Shown: positions 7,860 to 15,382 of the stretch, piece by piece | Layout of the letters: each line of letters begins with the position of its first letter | How positions within the stretch are numbered: position 1 is the first letter of the stretch | Program-made: the position numbers and the translations under genes | From: Neoroseomonas eburnea | Lineage (GTDB): Bacteria > Pseudomonadota > Alphaproteobacteria > Acetobacterales > Acetobacteraceae | Length of the DNA stretch: 64,000 bases | Assembly (NCBI RefSeq): GCF_018129005.1 | Contig: NZ_JAAEDL010000010.1 | Location: 107,007 to 171,006 of the forward strand | Reading direction: 5' to 3' | The notes under the pieces: generated by a model | The model's input: only the letters and a program-made list of their open reading frames with translations | Database searches by the model: none | What the model was told of the DNA's origin: nothing

Positions 7860-8584
7860 CCGTACCGGCAGGGCCGCTGGCCGAGCTCGCTGCGCGCGGC
7901 TTCGCCCGCGTGCCGGGGGCGACGATGATCGGGCTGATGGGCGAGGCCGGGGCACCGGCGCTGCTCGCGCCCTTCTTCGCCTCCTGGAACCGGCTGGAAA
8001 CCGACGCCTTCATGGCAGATGGCGGGCGCTACCGCCGCCGCCGCATCGCCAATTTCAGCGCCGAACCGGGGGTGCCGGGGCATGTGCGGGGCGAGCACCG
8101 GCCGCATTTCCAGGCGGTGGTGCACAACACGCTGAACGGCGGCGTGGACCGCTGGTTCGCGGCGATGGAGGACGAGGTTGCCGCCTCGGCCCCGCTGCGC
8201 GCCCTGCTCGACCTCGGCCGTTCGATGGCCGACACGCTGCACGGCCCGCAATCCTGGTTCGTCGAGGCGCACCAGTTCCGCATCGAGGCCGCCGCCGGCG
8301 CGCCGGGCTACCCGACGCCCGAAGGCGTGCACCATGACGGGGTGGACTGCGTGCTGATCGCCATGATCGCGCGCACCAACCTGACGGGCGGGGAGACGGT
8401 GATCCAGGACGATGCCGGCAACCGCCTGGCGCAATTCGTGCTGCAGGATCCGCTCGACACCGCGCTGGTGGATGACCCTCGGGTGATGCACGGCGTCACG
8501 CCGATCGCGCCAACCGATCCGGCGCTGCCATCCTGCCGGGACGTGCTGGTGCTGACCTGGAAGCGGGGCGGCGTTCCCGGCTGA
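7856..8584 (+). CDS. 2OG-Fe(II) oxygenase (2OG-Fe_Oxy_2 type)
   Basis: 242 residues resembling the 2OG-Fe_Oxy_2 family that includes bacterial free-amino-acid hydroxylases such as L-isoleucine dioxygenase. The iron ligands are visible as H159-x-D161 in GVHHDGVDCVL and H212 in DPRVMHGVTPI. The arrangement TNLTGGETVIQDD between them is typical. It probably hydroxylates a free amino acid or small acid with 2-oxoglutarate. Its ATG overlaps the stop of lutA by 4 nt. Coupling of such an oxygenase to LutA is unusual and its substrate is unknown. Confidence 0.8.
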   Translation: MTVPAGPLAELAARGFARVPGATMIGLMGEAGAPALLAPFFASWNRLETDAFMADGGRYRRRRIANFSAEPGVPGHVRGEHRPHFQAVVHNTLNGGVDRWFAAMEDEVAASAPLRALLDLGRSMADTLHGPQSWFVEAHQFRIEAAAGAPGYPTPEGVHHDGVDCVLIAMIARTNLTGGETVIQDDAGNRLAQFVLQDPLDTALVDDPRVMHGVTPIAPTDPALPSCRDVLVLTWKRGGVPG

Positions 8585-8626
8585 TGGGTTGATGCCAGCG
8601 GTCGCGAATGGCGTCCGCTGGCACAA

Positions 8627-8758
8627 GAGGGGCTCCGCCCCTCGCAAACCTGCCCCGCCGAAGGCCACAGGGCCTTTGGAAACCGACACTCGAGTCAACG
8701 CGGGTGCAGGGGACCGTGTCCCCTGCTGGGGGTGCTCGAGGGGGCAAAGCCCCCTCGA
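8627..8758. repeat. Family A intergenic element, copy 1
   Basis: Four successive hairpins: GAGGGGC/GCCCCTC (8627-8643), AGGCC-aca-GGGCCT (about 8661-8677), GCAGGGGAC/GTCCCCTGC (8706-8726) and TCGAGGGGGC/GCCCCCTCGA (8736-8758). The second hairpin is followed by TTTGGAAACCG, the signature of the family. It sits between the convergent ends of the oxygenase gene and the fasciclin gene. Confidence 0.75.
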
Positions 8759-8782
8759 TCCGCCTATCCTGAGCAGCCCCTG

Positions 8783-9289
8783 TCAGGCCGGGATGAGCGC
8801 GCCGCCCAGGATGTGGACCACGCCGTTGCTGCACAGCAGGTTCGGCCGGAGGATGCTGGCCGAGGCCCCGGACGGCGCCGCGCCCGCGCGTGCCGCCTGG
8901 ATGCGGGGCGCCGCTGCCGTGCCGCCGACCAGCACGGCGTCGATGCCGCTCAGCATGCGCACGCGGTTGCCGCGGGCCTGGATGTCCGGCAGGCGGAGGC
9001 GGCCGCCGGCGATGAAGTTGCGCAGGCTGGCTGCGCCGCCGTTGCGGAACTGTTCGGAGGTCGCGGCCCAGGCAAGGTTGGTCGGCGCGAAGACGGTGTA
9101 CGGGCCGGGACCGTTCAGGAGGCTCTCAAGGTCGGCCCGGCGCAGTGCGGACCGGAAATCGGAGGTATCCGACTGCGTACCCAGGACGTCCATGATCGGG
9201 AAGCGGCCATCGAGAGTCACGGGGGTTTCGCAGGCCGACAGCAACAGGGCTCCGCCGCCGGCGACGAAGAGGGAACGACGCGTGATCAC
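8783..9289 (-). CDS. Fasciclin (FAS1) domain lipoprotein
   Basis: 168 residues from a GTG start with an AAGGAG site 8 nt upstream. The N-terminus RRSLFVAGGGALLLSAC is a signal peptide with a lipobox cysteine near residue 20. The rest is one FAS1 domain: FRSALRRADLESLLNGPGPYTVFAPTNLAW, then LRNFIAGGRL, and the conserved C-terminal NGVVHILGGALIP close to the family's NGVIHVID. FAS1 domains usually mediate adhesion or surface interactions. It follows the hydrolase gene on the same strand after a gap of about 110 nt and may be a separate unit. Confidence 0.87.
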   Translation of the reverse strand: MITRRSLFVAGGGALLLSACETPVTLDGRFPIMDVLGTQSDTSDFRSALRRADLESLLNGPGPYTVFAPTNLAWAATSEQFRNGGAASLRNFIAGGRLRLPDIQARGNRVRMLSGIDAVLVGGTAAAPRIQAARAGAAPSGASASILRPNLLCSNGVVHILGGALIPA

Positions 9290-9398
9290 CTGCGCTTCTC
9301 CTTGCAAGGGCGCGAATCGGGCCCCGAGAGGGGGCCGCGGCGTTTTGGCTCCCCGTGCGGCCCAGGGCAAGTCCCGAGGCAGCACTGCCCAGCCGCCG

Positions 9399-10241
9399 TC
9401 ACGGCAGGGCACCGAAACGCTCGAGCACCGGCAGCAGATGCGGGCGCAGGGCGGCGTAGTCCTCGCTCATGGGGAAATGGCCGAGGCCCGGCATGATCAC
9501 GGCCACCGCCCCCGGGATGGCGGCGGCCGTGGCGAGCGTGTCCTCCGGCCGGCAGGAATAGTCGTATTCGCCGGTGAGCAGCGCGACGGGGCAGCGGGCG
9601 GTGTCGATGCGGGCCAGTTTCGGGCGCAGGTCGCCCTCGCCCTTGTAGAAGTGCAGGTCCCCGCGGAACACGCCCGGCCCGCCCTGCATGTAGTGCCACA
9701 GGGTCTCCCACCGATCGCCCTCGGGTGCGGTGGGGGCGATGAGTCCGGAAACCACGGCGGCGCAGACCTCCCCGCCATGGGCGTGCGGGTGGTGCAGCCA
9801 TTCCGTGTCGTAGTAGGGCGCGACGAAGGCCGAGGATTGCAGGCCGATCACGGCACGGATGGCGCCCGCCTGTTCGGCGGCGAGGTCGAGCACGATGCGC
9901 CCGCCGATCGAGCAGCCCATCACCACCGGGCGGTCGAGGCCGAGGGCGCGCGAAACGGCCAGTGCCATGCCGGTATAGGCGGCGGTGGTCAGGCGGTATT
10001 CGTCGGCGTGCCAGCCCTCGGGCGGGGAGGACTTGCCGTGCCAGGGCATGTCGAATGCGATGCAGCGGAAGCGCGAGGTGACCGCCTCATCGTTCATCAG
10101 GTGGCGCCACTGTCGGCCATCGGCGCCTGCGGTGTGCAGCAGCAGCAGCGGGACGCCCTGGCCCGCTTCCTCGAAATAGACCCGGTGCGGGCGGCCTTCG
10201 AGGTCGAGCCGCATGTACCGGCCGATGACGGGCTCGATCAC
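9399..10241 (-). CDS. Alpha/beta hydrolase
   Basis: 280 residues of the alpha/beta-hydrolase fold. The nucleophile elbow is GCSIGG with serine 111, the oxyanion region is LLLLHTAGADGRQW, the acid is likely within LLTGEYDYSCRPED, and the histidine is in PGLGHFPMSED near the C-terminus. The GTG start overlaps the stop of the SCP2-like gene by 4 nt, so it is the third gene of a coupled operon with an ABC-type receptor. The substrate is unknown; an ester or a C-C bonded metabolite taken up through the linked receptor is a reasonable guess. Confidence 0.85.
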   Translation of the reverse strand: MIEPVIGRYMRLDLEGRPHRVYFEEAGQGVPLLLLHTAGADGRQWRHLMNDEAVTSRFRCIAFDMPWHGKSSPPEGWHADEYRLTTAAYTGMALAVSRALGLDRPVVMGCSIGGRIVLDLAAEQAGAIRAVIGLQSSAFVAPYYDTEWLHHPHAHGGEVCAAVVSGLIAPTAPEGDRWETLWHYMQGGPGVFRGDLHFYKGEGDLRPKLARIDTARCPVALLTGEYDYSCRPEDTLATAAAIPGAVAVIMPGLGHFPMSEDYAALRPHLLPVLERFGALP

Positions 10242-10603
10242 GCGGCGTCCTCCCGCAGCAGGGCGAGGGCGCCCTTGAACCAGAAGAGATGCGCCATGAA
10301 GGGCTGGATATCGCCCTCCACGCGCAGCGCGCCCCGGCGCATCAGCGCCATCAGGTCGTGCCAGCCGGGCGGCGGGCTCGCGCCGAGGAAGCGCGCGAAG
10401 CCCTCGGCGTCGAAGCGCAGCGCCAGGTCGTAGCGCGGCATGATCGCGGGGGCGGGTTCGGCCGAACGCAGGGCGCCGTCGCGGATCGAGAGGATCCAGC
10501 GACGATCGCCCGCTTCCAGCAGCACCTCCGCCGTCAGGTGGCGGCCCCAGCGGGCGAGGCCCGGCGCGGCGGCAACCCGCGCCGGCAGGTTTGCGAGGTT
10601 CAC
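10238..10603 (-). CDS. SCP2-like sterol-carrier domain protein
   Basis: 121 residues from a GTG that overlaps the preceding stop by 4 nt. The fold pattern matches SCP-2/alkyl-sulfatase C-terminal-like proteins: a strand pair (AEVLLEAGDRRWILSIRDGALR), DLALRFDAEGFARFLG, then ALMRRGALRVEGDIQPFMAHLFWFKGAL, which is the usual 'GDxxxaxxlf' ending. Such proteins bind hydrophobic ligands or CoA esters. Sandwiched between a receptor and a hydrolase in one operon, it may carry the same ligand or its product. A longer frame upstream overlaps the receptor gene and is unlikely. Confidence 0.72.
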   Translation of the reverse strand: MNLANLPARVAAAPGLARWGRHLTAEVLLEAGDRRWILSIRDGALRSAEPAPAIMPRYDLALRFDAEGFARFLGASPPPGWHDLMALMRRGALRVEGDIQPFMAHLFWFKGALALLREDAA

Positions 10604-11835
10604 GTGCGGACCATCGCGCAGCCGCCCTCGGACATCGGGCGGAAGGCCTGGGCGGCAGGGATGCTCCGGAGCTTCCTGTAGTAGTCCCAAGCGCCGCGGC
10701 TTTCGTCCGGCGCCTTCACCTGGAACAGGTGCATGTCGTGGATCTTGCGGCCGTCCGCGCGTACCTCGCCGCGGCCGAAGAGCGGGTCGTCGGTCGGCAT
10801 CTCCTTCATCCGCCGCACCACCGCCGCGCCGTCCGCCTTGGCGGCCGCGACGCCCATGCTCTCCACCGCCTTGAGGTAGTGCAGCACGGCGGAATAGGTG
10901 CCGGCGTGGATCTGCGTCGGGCGGATGCCGCGGTTCTGCGGGTGGAAGCGCTCGGTGAAGGCGCGGGTGCCGTCATCGAGGTCCCAGTAGAAGCTGTCCG
11001 TCATCACCAGGCCCTGCGCCGCCTGGAGGCCGACGCCATGCACGTCCGGGATCTGCAGCAACAGGCCCGCGAGCCGCATGCCGCGCCGCGTCAGGCCGAA
11101 TTCGGCAGCCTGCTTGATGCAGTTGATGGTGTCGGAGCCCGCATTGGCGAGGCCGAGGACCTTCGCCCGGCTCGCCTGCGCCTGGAGCAGGAAGGAGGAG
11201 AAGTCGGTGGTCCCCGGGAAGGGATACCGCGCCTGGCCGAGCACGCGGCCGCCGGCGGCGGTGACGAAGCCGCCGGTGTCGCGTTCCAGAGCATGGCCGA
11301 AGGCATAGTCGGCGGTCAGGAAGAACCAGGTGTCGCCGCCCTCTGCCACCAGCGCCGTGCCGGTGCCGTGGGCCAGCGCCCAGGTGTCGTAGGTCCAGTG
11401 GATGTGGTTCGGCCCGCAGGCGCGGCCCGTCAGGTCCGAGGCCGCGGGTCCGGTGTAGAGCGCGACCTTGTTCTTCTCCCGCACGACCTCGCCCATCGCC
11501 AGGGCGAGGGCGGAGAGTGGCACGTCGAGGATGCAGTCCACGCCTTCGCGGTCATACCAGGACCGGGCGATGGACATGCCGACATCGGCGCGGTTCTGGT
11601 TGTCGGCGGAGATCAGGTCGACGCGCAGGCCCGGGCGGGTGCGGGTGAAATCCTCGATCGCCATGCGGGCGGCGACGACGGACCCCTGGCCGGTATTGTC
11701 GGAATAGGGGCCGGACATGTCCGACAGCACGCCGAGCTTGATCGCAGGCGCCTGCGCGCGGGAGGGCCGGGTGGCGGCCAGAGGCAGCGCGGCACCGGCG
11801 GCGAATGCCGCGCGGCGCGTGAAGCTGGGGGGCAT
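10600..11835 (-). CDS. ABC transporter substrate-binding protein (Peripla_BP_6, branched-chain amino acid type)
   Basis: 411-residue periplasmic receptor with signal peptide (TRRAAFAAGAALPLAATRPSRAQA). The mature start KLGVLSDMSGPYSDNTGQGSVVAARMAIEDF is typical of the LivJ/urea/amide receptor superfamily, as are ADYAFGHALERDT and YPFPGTTDFSSFLLQA. No permease or ATPase gene is nearby, so the transporter core must be elsewhere. The ATG at 11835 has an AAGGGAA site. First gene of a three-gene operon with overlapping stops and starts. Alphaproteobacterial members of this type often bind aromatic or amide compounds; the ligand here is undetermined. Confidence 0.9.
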   Translation of the reverse strand: MPPSFTRRAAFAAGAALPLAATRPSRAQAPAIKLGVLSDMSGPYSDNTGQGSVVAARMAIEDFTRTRPGLRVDLISADNQNRADVGMSIARSWYDREGVDCILDVPLSALALAMGEVVREKNKVALYTGPAASDLTGRACGPNHIHWTYDTWALAHGTGTALVAEGGDTWFFLTADYAFGHALERDTGGFVTAAGGRVLGQARYPFPGTTDFSSFLLQAQASRAKVLGLANAGSDTINCIKQAAEFGLTRRGMRLAGLLLQIPDVHGVGLQAAQGLVMTDSFYWDLDDGTRAFTERFHPQNRGIRPTQIHAGTYSAVLHYLKAVESMGVAAAKADGAAVVRRMKEMPTDDPLFGRGEVRADGRKIHDMHLFQVKAPDESRGAWDYYRKLRSIPAAQAFRPMSEGGCAMVRT

Positions 11836-11905
11836 GGACGTTCCCTTGGTCGTGATGTTGGCGGCAGGGTAGCAGGGCAGCGGCGGAGGAAAAGCCGGGG
11901 GCACC

Positions 11906-12134
11906 GCGGGAGGGGCCTTGCCCCTCCCGCACCCTCCCCACCAAAGGCCGAAAGGCCTTTGGGAACCGTCACCTGGCACGGTGCGCCACCGTCGGGAGCA
12001 GCGGCGAAGCCCGCCCCGGTGCACGGCGCGCCGTGCCGTGATGAAAGATGCCTGCGGCGCCCGGCACCAAGTGATGGTTTCCAAAGGCCCTTCGGCCTTT
12101 GGTGGGGCGGCCCGGAGGGGCAAGGCCCCTCCGG
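11906..12134. repeat. Family A intergenic element, copy 2 (complete inverted pair)
   Basis: Two half-elements face each other. The left half has GCGGGAGGGGC/GCCCCTCCCGC (11906-11930) and CCAAAGGCC-GAAA-GGCCTTTGG (11941-11962). The right half has TTTCCAAAGGCCCTTCGGCCTTTGG (about 12078-12102) and CCGGAGGGGC/GCCCCTCCGG (12112-12134). Between them are GAACCGTCACCTGG and its approximate inverse. It fills the gap between the divergent receptor and lutB genes, so lutB transcription or its promoter must contend with it. Confidence 0.8.
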
Positions 12135-12230
12135 CCGGGCTTCGCGGCCATCATGCAAACCCGTCCAATGGCGGCCTCCCCCCGCTTCGGGCTACCATCG
12201 CCGACCCGTCGCCGCCGCAGGGAACACCCC

Positions 12231-13658
12231 TTGGTCCAGATCACCTCTCCCGCCTTCAAGCAGAACGTCGCGCGTGCGCTCGCCGATGCCGGCCTGCAGA
12301 AGGCGCTCGGCAAGGCCAAGGGCGCCTTCCTGCAGCGCCGTGCCGAGGCCGTCGCCCGCCTGCCGGAATTCGAGCAGCTCCGGAACATCGGCCGCGACAT
12401 CAAGAACCACACCCTGGCGAATCTCGATTTCTACCTCGAGACCTTCGCCGCGAATGTCGAGCGCGCCGGCGGCACCGTGCACTGGTGCTCGACCGCGGAG
12501 GATGCGCGCGCCGCCGTGCTGGAGATCTGCCGCAAGGCGGGGGCGCGCACCGTCACCAAGGGCAAGTCGATGATCTCCGAGGAGATCGGGGTCAACGACC
12601 ACCTGGAGAAGCACGGCATCACCCCGGTCGAGACCGACCTCGGCGAATACATCATCCAGCTCCGCAAGGAGCATCCCTCCCACATCATCGCCCCCGCCTT
12701 CCACCTGAACCGGGAGGATTGGGAGGCGGATTTCCGCCGCATGCACACCGACCTGCCGGCGGACCGCGTCTTCAACGAGCGGCGCGACATCCTGACCGAG
12801 GCGCGCACGCGGCTGCGCGACCGCTTCCTCGCTGCCGATGTCGGCATCACCGGCGCGAATTTCCTGATCGCGGAAACCGGGTCCTCGGTGATCGTCACCA
12901 ACGAGGGCAACGGCGACCTGACGCAGACCCTGCCGCGCGTGCACATCGCGCTGGCGTCGATCGAGAAGGTGGTGCCGACTCTCGAGGATGCGACCTCGCT
13001 GCTGCGGCTGCTGGCGCGGTCGGCAACGGGGCAGGATTTCTCCGTCTACACGACCTTCAGCACCGGCGCGCGGCGGCCGGGCGACCTCGACGGGCCGGAG
13101 GAATACCACGTCGTCCTGCTCGACAACGGCCGGTCGAACATGATCGGGTCCGAGTTCCAGGAGATGCTGCGCTGCATCCGCTGCGCCGCCTGCATGAACC
13201 ATTGCCCGGTCTATGGCGTGACCGGCGGGCATGCCTATGGCTGGGTGTATCCCGGGCCGATGGGTGCCGTGTTGACGCCGTCCCTGATCGGCGTCGACAA
13301 GGCCGGGCACCTGCCCAATGCCTCGACCTTCTGCGGCAAGTGCGAGAGCGTCTGCCCGGTGAAGATCCCGCTGCCGAACACGATGCGCCATTGGCGCGAG
13401 CGGGAGTTCGAGCGGCACCTGACGCCGGCGGCGATGCGCCGCGGCCTCGGGCTCTGGGCCTGGTTCGCGAAGCGGCCGGGGATGTATCGCATGGCCACGC
13501 GCGCGGCGATCGGCACGCTGTCGCTGCTGGCGCGTGGCAAGGGTGCGTTCCGTTCCCTGCCGCTGGCGGGCGGCTGGACCAAGGGCCGCGACCTGCCGGC
13601 GCCGGAACCGGGCGGCACCTTCATGGCGCGCTATGCCAAGATGCAGCGCGGAGGGTGA
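12231..13658 (+). CDS. lutB: LutB-type iron-sulfur lactate utilisation protein
   Basis: 475 residues from a TTG with AGGGAA upstream. The N-terminal 300 residues are the LUD (DUF162) domain (KGKSMISEEIGVNDHLEKHGI, TGANFLIAETGSSVIVTNEGN). The C-terminal part has two 4Fe-4S motifs, CIRCAACMNHCPVY and CGKCESVCPVK, as in LutB/YkgF. It would pass electrons from lactate within the LutABC complex. lutC follows after 4 nt. A longer frame begins inside the repeat element, which makes an earlier start unlikely. Confidence 0.92.
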   Translation: MVQITSPAFKQNVARALADAGLQKALGKAKGAFLQRRAEAVARLPEFEQLRNIGRDIKNHTLANLDFYLETFAANVERAGGTVHWCSTAEDARAAVLEICRKAGARTVTKGKSMISEEIGVNDHLEKHGITPVETDLGEYIIQLRKEHPSHIIAPAFHLNREDWEADFRRMHTDLPADRVFNERRDILTEARTRLRDRFLAADVGITGANFLIAETGSSVIVTNEGNGDLTQTLPRVHIALASIEKVVPTLEDATSLLRLLARSATGQDFSVYTTFSTGARRPGDLDGPEEYHVVLLDNGRSNMIGSEFQEMLRCIRCAACMNHCPVYGVTGGHAYGWVYPGPMGAVLTPSLIGVDKAGHLPNASTFCGKCESVCPVKIPLPNTMRHWREREFERHLTPAAMRRGLGLWAWFAKRPGMYRMATRAAIGTLSLLARGKGAFRSLPLAGGWTKGRDLPAPEPGGTFMARYAKMQRGG

Positions 13659-13662
13659 GGCG

Positions 13663-14370
13663 ATGAGCAAGGACGCCATCCTCTCCGCCATCCGTCGCGG
13701 CCTGAAGCGCGGCCCGCTGCCCGCCGACCAGCGCGCCATGCTGGACGGGCGGCTCGCCACCCATCCGCGCCACCTGATCCCGGCGCGCTCGCGCGTGCCG
13801 CGGCCGGAGCAGGTCGCGCTGTTCGTCCGCAACGTGGAGAAGGAATTCGGCTCCGTCGCACGGGTGGCCGAAGCGAAGGACGTCCCCGGCGCGGTGGCGG
13901 ACTACCTGGCGGCGCAGAACCTGGCGCCGCGCTTCGTGCTGGCGCCGCATCCGGACCTCGCCGCCCTGCCTTGGTCCGACCGGCCGATGCTGGAATTCGA
14001 GGCGCGGCGCGCGCAGGCGACGGACCTCGTCTCCGTCCAGCATGGCTACGCCGCCATCGCCGAGACCGGCACGCTGATGCTGCCCTCCGACCCCGCGCGG
14101 CCGACCACGCTGAACATCCTGGCGGAGACGGAGATCGTCGTGCTTCGCGCCTCCCGCATCGCCGGCGCCTACGAGGAAGCCTGGGACCTGCTGCGCGCCG
14201 AACGGCAGGACGCGACCACGGGCGGCTTCATGCCGCGCAACGTCATGCTGGTGACCGGCCCGTCGCGCAGCGCGGATATCGAGCAGACGCTCGAACTCGG
14301 CGCGCACGGGCCGCGGCGGCTGCACATCGTGCTGGTCGACGACGACCCGGCCGCGCTGCCGGCCTCCTGA
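13663..14370 (+). CDS. lutC: LutC-type LUD domain protein
   Basis: 235 residues with the LUD domain of the LutC/YkgG family: AYEEAWDLLRAERQ, GYAAIAETGTLMLPSD, MLVTGPSRSADIEQTLELGAHGPRRLHIVLVD. The ending TGPSRTADIE...GVHGP is diagnostic. It follows lutB by 4 nt and would complete the lactate oxidation complex with the detached lutA. It is followed by an Smr-domain gene after 3 nt, which may be co-transcribed. Confidence 0.92.
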   Translation: MSKDAILSAIRRGLKRGPLPADQRAMLDGRLATHPRHLIPARSRVPRPEQVALFVRNVEKEFGSVARVAEAKDVPGAVADYLAAQNLAPRFVLAPHPDLAALPWSDRPMLEFEARRAQATDLVSVQHGYAAIAETGTLMLPSDPARPTTLNILAETEIVVLRASRIAGAYEEAWDLLRAERQDATTGGFMPRNVMLVTGPSRSADIEQTLELGAHGPRRLHIVLVDDDPAALPAS

Positions 14371-14373
14371 ACC

Positions 14374-14901
14374 ATGTCCCGCCGTCGCCTCCGCGGCCTG
14401 TCGGAGGCCGACCGCGCGCTGTGGCGCGCCTATGCGGCCGAGATCGCGCCGCTGCCGGGGCGTGAATTGCCACCGGAGCCGGCCGCTACGCCGGTGCCGG
14501 TCGTCGCCGCGCCGGTCGTGCCGCCTGCCGCACCGCCGCGCGCGGTCTGGGCGCCGCCTGCCATCGCGGTGAATGCGCCGCCCTCGGGGCTGGACGACCG
14601 CCGGTGGCGCGACCTGCGGCGCGGCCGCATCAAGCCGGAGCGCACGCTCGACCTGCACGGTCGCCGCGCGCAGGAGGCGCACGCCGCCGTCCACGCCTTC
14701 CTGGCCGATGCCTATGCGGATGGGCTGCGCTGCGTCGCCGTGATCACCGGGCGAGGGTCCTCGGCCGAAGGCGGCGTGCTGCGGCGGGAATTGCCGCATT
14801 GGCTGAATGCGCCGGATCTGCGGCGCATCCTGCTCGGGGCGGCGCATCCGCACCGGGCGAACACCGGGGCGGTGCATCTTCTGTTGAGGCGGCAGCGGTG
14901 A
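14374..14901 (+). CDS. Smr domain protein (SmrA-like)
   Basis: 175 residues. The N-terminal half is proline/alanine-rich linker; the C-terminal 85 residues form an Smr domain (LDLHGRRAQEAHAAVHAFLADAY, VITGRGSS, GVLRRELPHWL). The LDLHG and TGRG motifs are those of MutS2/SmrA-type nickases, so a stand-alone nuclease or RNA-binding role is likely. It lies 3 nt after lutC and is probably the end of that transcript, since a family B hairpin element follows. Confidence 0.88.
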   Translation: MSRRRLRGLSEADRALWRAYAAEIAPLPGRELPPEPAATPVPVVAAPVVPPAAPPRAVWAPPAIAVNAPPSGLDDRRWRDLRRGRIKPERTLDLHGRRAQEAHAAVHAFLADAYADGLRCVAVITGRGSSAEGGVLRRELPHWLNAPDLRRILLGAAHPHRANTGAVHLLLRRQR

Positions 14902-14911
14902 GGCCGGCAGC

Positions 14912-15006
14912 AAGGTTGGGGGAGGGGAACCTCCCCCAAACCCCCTCCCTTCTTCGGTCACAAAGAAGGAGGGGGGGTTCGGGGGGAGTTCCCTCCCCCC
15001 GACCTT
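14912..15006. repeat. Family B intergenic element, copy 1 (paired arms)
   Basis: A near-symmetrical inverted repeat. It starts AAGGTTGGGGG and ends CCCCCCGACCTT, and has inner arms CCCCCTCCCTTCTT and AAAGAAGGAGGGGG around a short centre. Each half also folds on itself (GGGGGAGG with CCTCCCCC). It ends 7 nt before the start codon of the XRE regulator, so the leader of that mRNA could be heavily structured. Confidence 0.75.
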
Positions 15007-15013
15007 CCGCGCC

Positions 15014-15382
15014 ATGACCCCCTTCGGTGCCCGTCTTCGCGAACTGCGCGCCCAACGTGGCGTGACCTTGAAGGAGCTCGCCGCAGCCTTGCAGGTATCC
15101 ACCGCCTATCTCTCCGCGCTGGAACACGGCCGGCGCGGCCGCCCTTCCGCCGGCCTCGTCCACCAGGTGAACGAGTTCTTCGGCCTGATCTGGGATGATG
15201 CCGAGGAGCTCGCGCGCCTCGCGCGGCAATCACATCCGCGCGTCGTGCTCGACACCTCCGGTCTGGCGCCGGAGGTGACGGACCTCGCCAACCGCCTCGC
15301 GCGCGACATCCGCAGCCTCACGCCGGAAGCGGTGGCGAAGCTGACCGCCGTGCTCGACGGCCTGCCGAAGGCGAAGCGCTGA
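15014..15382 (+). CDS. XRE-family helix-turn-helix regulator
   Basis: 122 residues. Residues 5-60 form an XRE HTH: LRELRAQRGVTLKELAAALQVSTAYLSALEHGRRGRPS. The remaining part is helical (EVTDLANRLARDIRSLTPEAVAKLTAVLDGL) and may dimerise. It overlaps the BenE transporter gene by one nucleotide and so probably shares its transcript. There is no clear Shine-Dalgarno sequence: family B element ends 7 nt before the ATG. Likely a local repressor, targets unknown. Confidence 0.87.
   Translation: MTPFGARLRELRAQRGVTLKELAAALQVSTAYLSALEHGRRGRPSAGLVHQVNEFFGLIWDDAEELARLARQSHPRVVLDTSGLAPEVTDLANRLARDIRSLTPEAVAKLTAVLDGLPKAKR

Noticed and set aside
11906..12134. Insertion sequence with terminal inverted repeats.
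   Set aside because: The inverted halves enclose under 150 bp with no transposase frame, and half-copies occur elsewhere, so a REP/BIME-like element fits better.
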